Shown here one piece after another: positions 1 through 9,399 of a stretch of DNA of 64,000 nt. Position numbers and translations under genes: made by a program. The DNA comes from an uncultured Pelagibacteraceae bacterium (GTDB lineage Bacteria; Pseudomonadota; Alphaproteobacteria; Pelagibacterales; Pelagibacteraceae), in NCBI GenBank assembly GCA_902532565.1, contig CACAIR010000001.1, forward strand, positions 101,991 to 165,990. Direction: 5' to 3'. Under the pieces are notes generated by a model. That model worked only from the letters and a program-made list of their open reading frames with translations. It had not been told where the DNA came from and did no database searches. Every line of letters begins with the position of its first letter. Positions within the stretch are counted from its first letter, which is position 1.

Positions 1-1
1 C

Positions 2-766
2 AACAGTATAGGATTTGTTGCCGCTGAAATTGGAATCAACAAAGCAATTGAAAATGCAAAAAAAACAGGAATTGGTTTAGTTGCGGTCAAAAATAGTGGT
101 CATTATGGATTGTCTGGTTATTACGCTGAAAAAGCAGTAAAGGAAAATTTAATCTCTATGATTTATACTAATGCGCCACCAGCAGTAGCACCTCATGGAG
201 CTTTGAAAAGCTTATTTGGAACTAACCCAATCTGTTTTGGTGCACCTACTGGAAAAAAAATTCCTTTTATTTTAGACACATCTATTTCAATGATCAATAG
301 AGGCAAAATTAGAGTTGCAGCTAGGAATAATCAAAAAATACCAGAAGGTGTTGCTTTAGATAAATTTGGAAAACCTACTACTGATGCAAAAAAAGCTCTT
401 CAAGGGATTCAGTTACCAATGGCCAGTTTTAGAGGTTCCGGTTTAGCATGGATGGTGGACATATTAAGCGGTGTATTAACAGGCGGTAATCATGCTGGCA
501 GAGTTAAAGATCCTTTTGATGATTTTTCTGGTCCTCAAAATATTGGTCATTTATTTATCACATTTAAAACAAATTTATTTGTAAAAAATTATAATAAACG
601 AATAAAAGATAATATAAAAACTATTAAAAGATTACCAAAGATTAAGGGAATAAAAGAAATAATGTATCCTGGTCAAAATAAATATAAAAGGTTTATAGTG
701 AATTCAAAAAAAGAAATAAAGATCTCAGAAATAGTCAGAAAAGATTTAGAAATTTTAAAAAATTAA
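2..766 (+). CDS. Malate/L-lactate dehydrogenase family oxidoreductase (possibly sulfolactate dehydrogenase); 5' truncated by window edge
   Basis: Frame is open from base 2 upstream of the listed ATG (NSIGFVAAEIGINKAIENAKKTGIGLVAVKNSGHYGLSGYYAEKA...); family motifs NSGHYG, TNAPPAVAPHG, GTNPICFGAPT, FRGSGLAWMVDILSGVLTGG. Confidence 0.85.
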   Translation, partial: NSIGFVAAEIGINKAIENAKKTGIGLVAVKNSGHYGLSGYYAEKAVKENLISMIYTNAPPAVAPHGALKSLFGTNPICFGAPTGKKIPFILDTSISMINRGKIRVAARNNQKIPEGVALDKFGKPTTDAKKALQGIQLPMASFRGSGLAWMVDILSGVLTGGNHAGRVKDPFDDFSGPQNIGHLFITFKTNLFVKNYNKRIKDNIKTIKRLPKIKGIKEIMYPGQNKYKRFIVNSKKEIKISEIVRKDLEILKN

Positions 767-767
767 A

Positions 768-1679
768 ATGCTTTCAAGTAAAGATATTGTCGTTCCTAAT
801 AATTTATTAAATGCAGCCCTTAAAAATAAAGGTGTCAAAGCAGGAATAGTCAACGCCGGAAAACCTTTACCAATGGTTTCTGTACAAGATGCAGTAAATA
901 AAGATTTAATTGTACCAATTTTTATTGGTGATCAAAAAGAAATTTTAAAATGTGCAAAAGACTTAAAATGGGATATTTCAAAATATGAAATTATTCATGA
1001 GCCTATAGAAAACAATACAGCTGCTATTGCTGCAAAACTTGCTAGTGAACAAAAAATAAAAATTATTGTTAAAGGTCATATTCATACGGATGTATTAATG
1101 AAAGAAGTTCTCAAAAGAGAATATAATTTACTTGGAAAAACTAGATTGAGTCATATTTGGCACATGACTTTAAATAAAGAGGATAAACCATTGATTATTA
1201 CTGATGGTGCATTAAATGTTTTGCCAAACATAAAAACAAAGATGCATATTTTAAAAAACGTAATTAATTTTTCAAATAGAATTGGAATCGAAAGACCAAA
1301 AATTGCGGTACTATCAGCTACCGAAGAAATTTTAGATAGTGTTCCTAGTTCCAAAGAGGCCAATGAAATAACTAAATTAGCAAAAAAAGAAAATTTAAAT
1401 GCTGATGTTTTTGGTCCACTAGCATTTGATAATAGTGTTTCAAAAAAATCAGCTGTCATAAAGGGAATTAAAAATGATGTCGCTGGAATGGCTGATGTTT
1501 TGTTAGTTCCTAGTGTTGAGACTGGAAACGGACTGGTAAAAATGTTAATTTATTTTTGTGGAGCATGTGCTGCAGGAGTAGTCGTGGGTGGGAAGGTGCC
1601 AGTTGTAATTACGAGTCGTTCCGATGAAGCTCAAGCAAGATTAGCTTCTATTGCTGCAGCTGTCGTTGCGTTGGATTAA
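768..1679 (+). CDS. pta: Phosphate acetyl/butyryltransferase (phosphotransacetylase)
   Basis: ~300 aa short-form Pta/Ptb; VKGHIHTDVLMKEVL, RLSHIWHM, ITDGALNVLPN, VPSVETGNGLVKMLIYFCGACAAGVVVGGKVPVVITSRSD motifs. Confidence 0.85.
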   Translation: MLSSKDIVVPNNLLNAALKNKGVKAGIVNAGKPLPMVSVQDAVNKDLIVPIFIGDQKEILKCAKDLKWDISKYEIIHEPIENNTAAIAAKLASEQKIKIIVKGHIHTDVLMKEVLKREYNLLGKTRLSHIWHMTLNKEDKPLIITDGALNVLPNIKTKMHILKNVINFSNRIGIERPKIAVLSATEEILDSVPSSKEANEITKLAKKENLNADVFGPLAFDNSVSKKSAVIKGIKNDVAGMADVLLVPSVETGNGLVKMLIYFCGACAAGVVVGGKVPVVITSRSDEAQARLASIAAAVVALD

Positions 1680-1739
1680 TTGTTGATTGCAATATAATAA
1701 AAGTTGCCTTAAATAACTCATCAATTTAATATAAAAATA

Positions 1740-3026
1740 ATGACAATCACTTATTTAAAAAAATCACCAAAAACATCATCCTCAGACGACACAAAAACTA
1801 CTGACATCGTTCAAAATTTATTAAAAGACATAGAAAAAACCAAAGAACAAGGATGCATAAATCTAACAAAAAAATTTGATAATTATGATGGTGAAATAGT
1901 TGTTTCAAAAGAAAGAATTCATGAAATAAAAAAAAATTTAGATCAAAAAACTAAAGACGATATTCAATTTTCCTATGAGAGAGTAAGAAAATTTGCTGAG
2001 GAACAACTTAAAAATTATGGTCAAGATTTTGAGGTAGAGCTATCTAACGGTTTATTTGCTGGTCAAAAATTAGTTCCTGTAAATACAGCTGGATGCTACA
2101 TTCCTGGTGGGCGATATGCTCATATAGCTTCCGCAGTAATGAGCGTAACAACTGCTAAAGTAGCAGGTGTAAAGAACATTGTAGCTTGTAGTCCACCAAA
2201 AGAAGGTGATGGTGCCCATCCTACTATTGTTTATACTGCTGATCTTTGTGGAGCTGATGTTATTTTAAATTTAGGTGGAGTTCCTGCAATTGCTGCAATG
2301 ACAAATGGTTTATTTAAAAACCCACCAGCTGATATTATTGTTGGACCAGGGAATCAATTTGTAGCGGAAGCGAAAAGAATTTTATTTGGAAAGGTTGGTA
2401 TAGATTTATTCGCGGGACCAACAGAAATAGGAATTATCGCTGATGCAAAAGCAGATCCAGAAATAGTTGCTGTTGATTTAGTTGGACAAGCAGAGCATGG
2501 CTACAACTCTCCCTGTTGGTTATATACAAAAAGTAGAGATCTTGCTGAGAAGGTAATGAAAAGGGTTCCTGAATTAATTGCTGAATTGCCAGACATTCCA
2601 AGAAAGAATGCAGAAGCTGCTTGGAAAGATTATGGTGAAGTTATACTTTGTGATACTGATGAAGAGATAGTAAAAATTAGTGACGAATATGCTCCAGAGC
2701 ACTTAGAAGTCCAAACAGAAAATTTAAAATGGTTTCATGAAAGGTTAACAAATTATGGTTCCTTATTTGTTGGTGAAGAAACTACAGTTGCCTATGGAGA
2801 TAAATGTTCAGGAACTAATCATATCCTACCGACAAAAGGTGCTGGTAGATATACTGGTGGTTTATTTGTCGGTAAATTCATTAAAACTTTGAGCTTCCAA
2901 AGAATGACGAAAGACTCTACAAAGCTTGTTGGAGCTGCGGCTGCAAGAATATCGAGATATGAAGGTATGGAAGCACATGCAAGAACTGGGGATATTAGAT
3001 TAAAAAAATACGGATTTTCAAACTAA
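1740..3026 (+). CDS. Histidinol-dehydrogenase family protein, probable sulfopropanediol 3-dehydrogenase (HpsN-like)
   Basis: HisD fold; CYIPGGRYAHIASAVMSVTTAKVAGV and VGQAEHGYNSPCWL resemble HpsN rather than biosynthetic HisD; sulfonate-like neighbours. Confidence 0.75.
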   Translation: MTITYLKKSPKTSSSDDTKTTDIVQNLLKDIEKTKEQGCINLTKKFDNYDGEIVVSKERIHEIKKNLDQKTKDDIQFSYERVRKFAEEQLKNYGQDFEVELSNGLFAGQKLVPVNTAGCYIPGGRYAHIASAVMSVTTAKVAGVKNIVACSPPKEGDGAHPTIVYTADLCGADVILNLGGVPAIAAMTNGLFKNPPADIIVGPGNQFVAEAKRILFGKVGIDLFAGPTEIGIIADAKADPEIVAVDLVGQAEHGYNSPCWLYTKSRDLAEKVMKRVPELIAELPDIPRKNAEAAWKDYGEVILCDTDEEIVKISDEYAPEHLEVQTENLKWFHERLTNYGSLFVGEETTVAYGDKCSGTNHILPTKGAGRYTGGLFVGKFIKTLSFQRMTKDSTKLVGAAAARISRYEGMEAHARTGDIRLKKYGFSN

Positions 3027-3088
3027 TCATTTACTACTCAATATAAATTTTAAATAAAATAACAAATATATAAATAATTGAGAAATAA

Positions 3089-4813
3089 CTAAATATTAGA
3101 TAACCAAATCGTTTCAAAAGGTTTTAACATCAAAAAATTTTTTATTTTTATTTTTATTTTCGAATTCAATAAATTTTTTATTTTTCGGCTTTTCATATTT
3201 ATTTTGGCTTTTTGTCTTTTCGAACTTAAATTTGTTATACATATTATAATTTGCTTTTTATCCTCACTAATCCTTTTAAAACCGTAGATTTTTGAACCAA
3301 AATTTAAATTTATTCTTAAAGCGTTTGGGTGGAAAGCTTTTTGTTTTCTTCTTATTTTGAGTAAATTTACAATATTTTTATAAAAAATACTTTGTTTAGT
3401 TTTATCATATCTAAGTTTATTTGTAATATTCTTCAAATTCCATCTATATCTATTAACGTCTCTGTTGTTGCCAGTTATAATAAATTTTGCTTCATCATTA
3501 GATGTTCCAAATATAGAGTTAAAATATATTGCCGGAATTCCTTCAAAAGAAATCATGATCGCATGAGCAGAGATATATCTCTCTAGATAAAATATACCTT
3601 TTTGGTCGTAATTTGATTTTTTTAAAGCATCTAAAACTGTGATGTTTGCTTCATATACTTTTTTAATTTTATTATTAACTTTTCTATAAGAAAATTTTGA
3701 TCCATTTTTTTTTAATCTTTTTAAAAAATCATTTAATGTTTTTTTATTAAACAACCCCTCTGTGGGTCTAATTCCTATCCCATCGTGTGATGCAATAAAA
3801 TTCAAATAACAGTTTCCATTTTTTGTATTTGGAAGATTTTTACTCCATTTATTTAAGTATGAACTATTTTCGAATAGAAAAGCATGAATTAATAATGGTG
3901 GTAAGGAAAAGTTATAAATCCAATCAGCCTCATCACTTTTACCAAAATAACTTAAATTTTCTTTTTCAGGTAAATTTGTTTCAGACACTATTTTAGTTTG
4001 TATATTTAGAAGATTAACTATATTTCTTAAAAGTTTAATAATTTCATGAGTTTGTTTTAAATTAATGCACTTAGTCTCTTTTTCTTTCCAGAGATATGCT
4101 ATAGCATCTAATCTAAAAATAGTTATCCCATTATTTATTAAGTGTATCATTATTTTAATAAATTGAATTAATACTGAGGGATTTCTAAAATTTAAATCAA
4201 TTTGATCTGGGCTAAATGTCCGCCAAAGATAATCAGATTTTCTAAAAATTTTTATTTTTTTAAGTAATCTGTGATCTCTTGGTCTAACCACTTTAGAAAT
4301 ATTAAATTTAGAGTCTACTGTTAAAAAATAATCTTTTCCAGGATCTTTCTTCTTTAGAAAATTTTTAAACCACAATCCCCTGGCTGATGAATGATTAATA
4401 ACCATATCAGCCATAACATTATTTAATTTTGAGATATTCTTAATATCTAACCAATTACCAAACTTATTTTCGACTTGATAATGATTTTTTACTGCAAACC
4501 CACTATCACTACTTGAAGGATAAAATGGTAAAAAATGGATAGTATTAAAGTAATTTTTTAATTTTTTTTGAAAGAAGTTTTGAAATACTCTAATTGATTT
4601 CTTTTTTTCAGAATATACACTATCCGGATAACAAATTAATAAAGTAGTTTTTTCAGAAATATTTTTTTTCTTTTTTGGATTTTTTTTATTAAAAACTTTA
4701 ATTATTTGAATTATCTCATTTTCAAAATAATCGATATCTTTTTTGGGTAATAATATTTTGTAAATATTATCTAATTTAGATCTAATATTTTTCTGATCTT
4801 TTTGAGTTAACAT
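3089..4813 (-). CDS. GH13 subfamily 18 sucrose/glucosylglycerate phosphorylase-like glycosidase
   Basis: FRLDAIAYLWKE nucleophile motif, IVSETNLPEKENLSYFG acid/base motif, FIASHDGIGIRPTEG; next to gpgS-like gene. Confidence 0.8.
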   Translation of the reverse strand: MLTQKDQKNIRSKLDNIYKILLPKKDIDYFENEIIQIIKVFNKKNPKKKKNISEKTTLLICYPDSVYSEKKKSIRVFQNFFQKKLKNYFNTIHFLPFYPSSSDSGFAVKNHYQVENKFGNWLDIKNISKLNNVMADMVINHSSARGLWFKNFLKKKDPGKDYFLTVDSKFNISKVVRPRDHRLLKKIKIFRKSDYLWRTFSPDQIDLNFRNPSVLIQFIKIMIHLINNGITIFRLDAIAYLWKEKETKCINLKQTHEIIKLLRNIVNLLNIQTKIVSETNLPEKENLSYFGKSDEADWIYNFSLPPLLIHAFLFENSSYLNKWSKNLPNTKNGNCYLNFIASHDGIGIRPTEGLFNKKTLNDFLKRLKKNGSKFSYRKVNNKIKKVYEANITVLDALKKSNYDQKGIFYLERYISAHAIMISFEGIPAIYFNSIFGTSNDEAKFIITGNNRDVNRYRWNLKNITNKLRYDKTKQSIFYKNIVNLLKIRRKQKAFHPNALRINLNFGSKIYGFKRISEDKKQIIICITNLSSKRQKAKINMKSRKIKNLLNSKIKIKIKNFLMLKPFETIWLSNI

Positions 4814-6033
4814 TAATAATATTTTTTATTATCATCATTAACTACTTTTTCAAGTCTTCCGAGGAAATCTGGTATAGCACTTTTTACTCTACTCCATGTA
4901 GGTATAAATGGGGTATCCATTGGATTAAGAATAAAAGCTTCTCCAGCTTTCATTATGTTTACTGCAAATAATTCGACTGCTTTTTCTTCAGTATGAGAAT
5001 CAAATTTTAAGCCGTTCATCACCGCATCATTTCTATATATATCAATTAAATCTAAGGCAGATCTATAATAAGTAGCTTTTAATGATCTAAACTTTTCCCT
5101 GCTAAAAGTATTGCCTTGGGTTGCTAATTTTTTGATAAATGTTTTAATGATATCAATAGACATTCTTGATAGTCCTTTTGTTTCATCATCAATTGATAGT
5201 ACTTGGTGTTTGTGATCATAAGTATCGGCTAAATCTACTTGGCATATATTTTGAGGAGAGAAACTTCTTTGCATTTCAGATAAAATTCCAACCTCAATCC
5301 CCCAGTCTGAGGAAATTCTTAATTCAGGTAAAACATTTCTCCTAAATGAAAACTCACCTGCTAAAGGATATTTAAATGACTTCATAAAGTCTAAATAATC
5401 ACTTTTACCAATAGTTTTTTCTAATGCAGTCAATAATGGAAAAACTAATAATCTTGCAACTCTTCCATTCATTTTTTCCTTTGCTACTCTTGGATAATAG
5501 CCCTTACAAAATTCGAAGTTGAAAAGCGGATTTACTACTGGATAAAATAACTTTGCAAGCATCCTTCTATTATATGTTTTTATATCACAATCGTGTAAAG
5601 CAACTGATCGCGCACTATCTCTTGCAATACACATACCTATACAATACCAAACATTTCTACCTTTGCCGAGTTCACTTGGTGCAAGGTTGTTTTTCTTTAA
5701 TTCTTGATCGAGTCTTTTCAGACTAGGCCCATCGTTCCAAAGAATTGAAAAAGGTGATTTTAATTTCTTAAAAAATTTCCAAGCTTTTTTGGCTTGTGCT
5801 TCGTTTGCATTATCTAATCCAATTATTATGTGATCCAAATATTTTGTTTTACTTATTTCCTCAACTATTTTTGGTAACGCTGTTCCCTCTAATTCAGAAT
5901 AAAGACATGGTAAAATCAATTCCATTTTTCTTTGTTTAGAAAATTTTGATAATTCACTTTCAATAACCGAAGTAGACTTTGTATTAAAGTCATGCAAAGT
6001 TGAGATTACTCCATCTTGTGAAAAATCACTCAT
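4813..6033 (-). CDS. gpgS: Glucosyl-3-phosphoglycerate synthase (GT81-like)
   Basis: LILPCLYSELEG..., VALHDCDIKTYNRRMLAKLFYPV, PLAGEFSFRRNVLPELRISSDWGIEVGIL; neighbour is an MpgP-like phosphatase. Confidence 0.8.
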   Translation of the reverse strand: MSDFSQDGVISTLHDFNTKSTSVIESELSKFSKQRKMELILPCLYSELEGTALPKIVEEISKTKYLDHIIIGLDNANEAQAKKAWKFFKKLKSPFSILWNDGPSLKRLDQELKKNNLAPSELGKGRNVWYCIGMCIARDSARSVALHDCDIKTYNRRMLAKLFYPVVNPLFNFEFCKGYYPRVAKEKMNGRVARLLVFPLLTALEKTIGKSDYLDFMKSFKYPLAGEFSFRRNVLPELRISSDWGIEVGILSEMQRSFSPQNICQVDLADTYDHKHQVLSIDDETKGLSRMSIDIIKTFIKKLATQGNTFSREKFRSLKATYYRSALDLIDIYRNDAVMNGLKFDSHTEEKAVELFAVNIMKAGEAFILNPMDTPFIPTWSRVKSAIPDFLGRLEKVVNDDNKKYY

Positions 6034-6042
6034 AGCGGATTT

Positions 6043-6849
6043 TTAGTCTTTATATCCTATTTTAACCAGTGCAGTTTTAATCACATCAGCCCAGCCCTCA
6101 GGTGATGGCTTGTTAGAAAATATTAAATTATCTATGTTTACTTGATCTTGTTTAAATTCATCATTAAAAACTAAACATGGAATATCACAATTTCTCAACA
6201 TATCTAAATCATTGAAATTGTCACCAACTGCAATAACTTTTATTTTACTTTCAACTTTTTTATATATTTTAAGAACTTGATTCATTGATTTAACTTTATC
6301 TGTATTATCTCCTAAATTTAAAACACGACCTCCTTCTTGCATATTTAAAGAAGAAGATTTTAAAAATTTGAGCAATTTATTTTTTTCTATTTTATCTCCC
6401 TCAAAAATGAATGGAAACGTATATTTTCTATTCAAAGCATTTTTTAAATTATTTTCTTGAAGACCAAAAATGCTAGTTTGTTGTTTAATATTCATATTTG
6501 AAATAAATTTACATTTGGTTTTAAGTTCTTCAGGAACCTTGGAATTAAAAATTTTGATTAATTCTTGTTTATCCCTGCTTAGAATTATTTTGTTTGGAAA
6601 ATTAGTATTAATCAAATTTAATCCATGAATTGAAGATCCGTTTTCAGATATAAAAGGAATATTTGAGCCAAGTTCTTTTATAAATTCCTCTATTTCTTTT
6701 TCAGTTTTACTAGTATTGGGAATAATAGTTATCCCATCATCAATAAGACTTTTTATATAATCTTTTATTTCATCAAATTTAAAGTTATCTCTATGAAGCA
6801 ATGAACCATCTAAATCAGTAAATATAATTAATGAAAATTTTTTACTCAA
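6043..6849 (-). CDS. HAD-superfamily glucosyl/mannosyl-3-phosphoglycerate phosphatase-like protein
   Basis: FTDLDGSLLH, IPFISENGSSIHG, VIAVGDNFNDLDML motifs; adjacent to gpgS. Confidence 0.78.
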   Translation of the reverse strand: MSKKFSLIIFTDLDGSLLHRDNFKFDEIKDYIKSLIDDGITIIPNTSKTEKEIEEFIKELGSNIPFISENGSSIHGLNLINTNFPNKIILSRDKQELIKIFNSKVPEELKTKCKFISNMNIKQQTSIFGLQENNLKNALNRKYTFPFIFEGDKIEKNKLLKFLKSSSLNMQEGGRVLNLGDNTDKVKSMNQVLKIYKKVESKIKVIAVGDNFNDLDMLRNCDIPCLVFNDEFKQDQVNIDNLIFSNKPSPEGWADVIKTALVKIGYKD

Positions 6850-6855
6850 AGAAAT

Positions 6856-7908
6856 CTATCTTATCCTATTTTTATTTTTGTCAAAAAATAAAATCTTATC
6901 CTTTGCAAAAGAGATATTAAGTGGTTGATTGTTTATATCCTCCGATGATTTAATTATAATTTGGCTATTTGATAATTTAACGTAAATAATTTTTTCAAAA
7001 CCTAAATTTTCAATAAGATCTACTTTAACGTCTAACTTGATTTCACGATCACTTTTTATACTAATATCTTCAGGTCTAATACCTAAATAAATCTCATCTT
7101 TAAATTCAATATTTTCAAAAGTTATCTTATTTTTAAATAATTCTATTGTGTTTGAATTAAGAATTTTATCTTTATTAATTTTAATAATATTCATTTTTGG
7201 GGAACCAATAAATTCTGCAACAAAAATGTTATTTGGATTAGTGTAAATCTCATGTGGTGTCCCAAATTGTTCGATGACCCCTTTATTTAGAACTACAATT
7301 CTATCGGCTAATGTCATCGCCTCTATTTGGTCATGTGTCACATAAATAATATTCGATTTCAATTTTTTGTGTAATTTAGATATTTCAACTCTCATTTCAG
7401 ATCTTAAAGCTGCATCCAGATTAGATAATGGTTCATCAAATAAGAATACTTTTGGATTTCTTGTAATTGCTCTTCCAATTGCAACTCTTTGTCTTTGTCC
7501 ACCTGAAAGTTGTTTAGGTTTCCTTTCAAGTAAATCTTCAATTTGCAGCGTGGCTGCAGCATTATTAACTTTTTGATTAATTTCACTTTTTTGAATTTTT
7601 TCCATTTTTAATCCAAAGGACATGTTTTCAAAAACATTCATGTGTGGATATAAAGCATATGATTGGAATACCATTGCAATTTCTCTTTTAGAAGGAAGTA
7701 GATTATTGATTAATTTTTGATCTAAAAAAATTTCTCCCTGATCAATATTTTCTAGTCCTGATATCATTCTTAATAAAGTAGATTTTCCACAACCTGAAGG
7801 ACCTACTAAAACTATAAACTCTCCGTCCCTTATATCTATATTAAAATTATTAATAACTTTTGTTTTTCCAAAAGATTTTTCAAGATTTTTTATAACAATT
7901 TTTGACAT
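6856..7908 (-). CDS. Sugar ABC transporter ATP-binding protein (UgpC/MalK type)
   Basis: GPSGCGKSTLLRMISGLE Walker A, QLSGGQRQRVAIGRAI signature, C-terminal TOBE-like domain. Confidence 0.9.
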   Translation of the reverse strand: MSKIVIKNLEKSFGKTKVINNFNIDIRDGEFIVLVGPSGCGKSTLLRMISGLENIDQGEIFLDQKLINNLLPSKREIAMVFQSYALYPHMNVFENMSFGLKMEKIQKSEINQKVNNAAATLQIEDLLERKPKQLSGGQRQRVAIGRAITRNPKVFLFDEPLSNLDAALRSEMRVEISKLHKKLKSNIIYVTHDQIEAMTLADRIVVLNKGVIEQFGTPHEIYTNPNNIFVAEFIGSPKMNIIKINKDKILNSNTIELFKNKITFENIEFKDEIYLGIRPEDISIKSDREIKLDVKVDLIENLGFEKIIYVKLSNSQIIIKSSEDINNQPLNISFAKDKILFFDKNKNRIR

Positions 7909-8021
7909 TTATATAATTTTAAAGGATTTTAACTATCCTTTACTTAATACTATAACATTAATCGTTGTTAAAAATTTATTACACTGCTAGATTTATGGCA
8001 ATAAAAAAAAGGGGGGGATAT

Positions 8022-9350
8022 ATGATTAAAAAAATCATTATTAATATATCTGTGTTAGTATTTTTAATTTCTAATACTAGTTTTGCAGATATAAAATTTT
8101 GGACAACAGAAGTCCAACCAGCAAGAATGGCAAAACAAGAGGAAATGGCAAAAGCTTTTGAAGCAAAAACAGGTATTGGAGTTGAGGTCATACCAATTGA
8201 AGAAAAAGATCTTGGAACAAGAGCTACTGCAGCAGCAGCAGCGGGAGATCTACCAGATGTGATTTATCATACTCTACAATATGTTTTACCATGGGCTGAA
8301 GCAGGTATATTAGATGTAGATGCAAATAACGCTGTAGTTAAGTCGTTAGGAAAGAAAACATTTGCACCTGGAGCATTGAATATGGCTAAAAAGGGTGGAA
8401 AAATTGCAGCTGTTCCGGTTGATGGCTGGACTCAAATGGTTGTTTACAGAAAAGACCTTTTTGCTGCAGCTGGTTTAGAAGCGCCTAGTTCATATGCAAA
8501 TATAGTTAAAGCAGTAAATACATTATCAAGTAATGATATGTTTGGTTTTGTAGCTGCTACAAAAACAGATGAAAACTTTATGAGCCAAGTGCTTGAACAT
8601 GTACTGTTAGCTAATGGAGTTAATTTTGTTAAAAAAGGTGGAACTAGAAAACAAGGTAAAGCGTTAAAGAATTCTTTAGAATTTTATAAAGTAATTGCTA
8701 AAGCAAGTCCTCCAGGAGAATTATTCTGGAAACAATCAAGAGCTTTATACTTTGCAGGAAAAACACCAATGATTATTTGGTCTCCATTTATTATGGATGA
8801 GTTAGCAGGTTTAAGAGACTCTGCTCCTCCAACGATAAATAGTGATCCAACATCATCAGAGCTAGCTTCTAAAACTGGTTTCATTACCAATTTTAGTGGA
8901 CCTAACAATAAAAAAGGTGCTGCTTGGGCAGATGTAAGATACTTTGGAATAACTGCAGATGCAGATACTGATGAAGCTAAAAAATTCATAGAGTATTCAA
9001 TGAGTGAAGGTTATACAGCGACATTAGGAATTGCTCCTGAAGGAAAATTTCCAGTAAGAAGAGGAAATAAAAGTGATCCTAATGCTTACACTAAAGCTTG
9101 GAGTAAATTACCAGTTGGTGTAGATAGAAAAGCTCCTTTAACTGACCTATATTCTGCAGACGTTATTGATAACATCGTTGCAGGTTTAGATACTGCTAAC
9201 AGATGGGGCGTTAAAGAAGGTGAGCTCTCTAGAGCATCAAAAATCATTAATTCTCAATTCTTAAATAGAATCACTAGAGAATATATTGATGATCAAATCT
9301 CGGTCGATGAAGCAGTTAAGAAAATTAACGCTGAATTAGCTAAGTTTTAA
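8022..9350 (+). CDS. Sugar ABC transporter substrate-binding protein (family 1)
   Basis: Signal peptide MIKKIIINISVLVFLISNTSFA; DLPDVIYHTLQYVLPWAEAG; start placed at ATG 8022 after the G-rich Shine-Dalgarno, not the track start at 7965. Confidence 0.87.
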   Translation: MIKKIIINISVLVFLISNTSFADIKFWTTEVQPARMAKQEEMAKAFEAKTGIGVEVIPIEEKDLGTRATAAAAAGDLPDVIYHTLQYVLPWAEAGILDVDANNAVVKSLGKKTFAPGALNMAKKGGKIAAVPVDGWTQMVVYRKDLFAAAGLEAPSSYANIVKAVNTLSSNDMFGFVAATKTDENFMSQVLEHVLLANGVNFVKKGGTRKQGKALKNSLEFYKVIAKASPPGELFWKQSRALYFAGKTPMIIWSPFIMDELAGLRDSAPPTINSDPTSSELASKTGFITNFSGPNNKKGAAWADVRYFGITADADTDEAKKFIEYSMSEGYTATLGIAPEGKFPVRRGNKSDPNAYTKAWSKLPVGVDRKAPLTDLYSADVIDNIVAGLDTANRWGVKEGELSRASKIINSQFLNRITREYIDDQISVDEAVKKINAELAKF

Positions 9351-9363
9351 ATAATAAATTTAT

Positions 9364-9399
9364 AAAAAGCGGATAATATTTTATTATCCGCTTTTTATT
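9364..9399 (+). terminator. Strong hairpin plus T-tract between SBP and permease genes
   Basis: AAAAAGCGGATAATA-TTT-TATTATCCGCTTTTT, ~15-bp perfect stem; permease ATG follows at 9400. Confidence 0.85.

Noticed and set aside
1740-3026. Annotation as biosynthetic histidinol dehydrogenase
   Set aside because: No his-operon neighbours; motifs around PGGRYAHIAS and GQAEHGYNSPCWL and the sulfonate-like context favour an HpsN-type enzyme.
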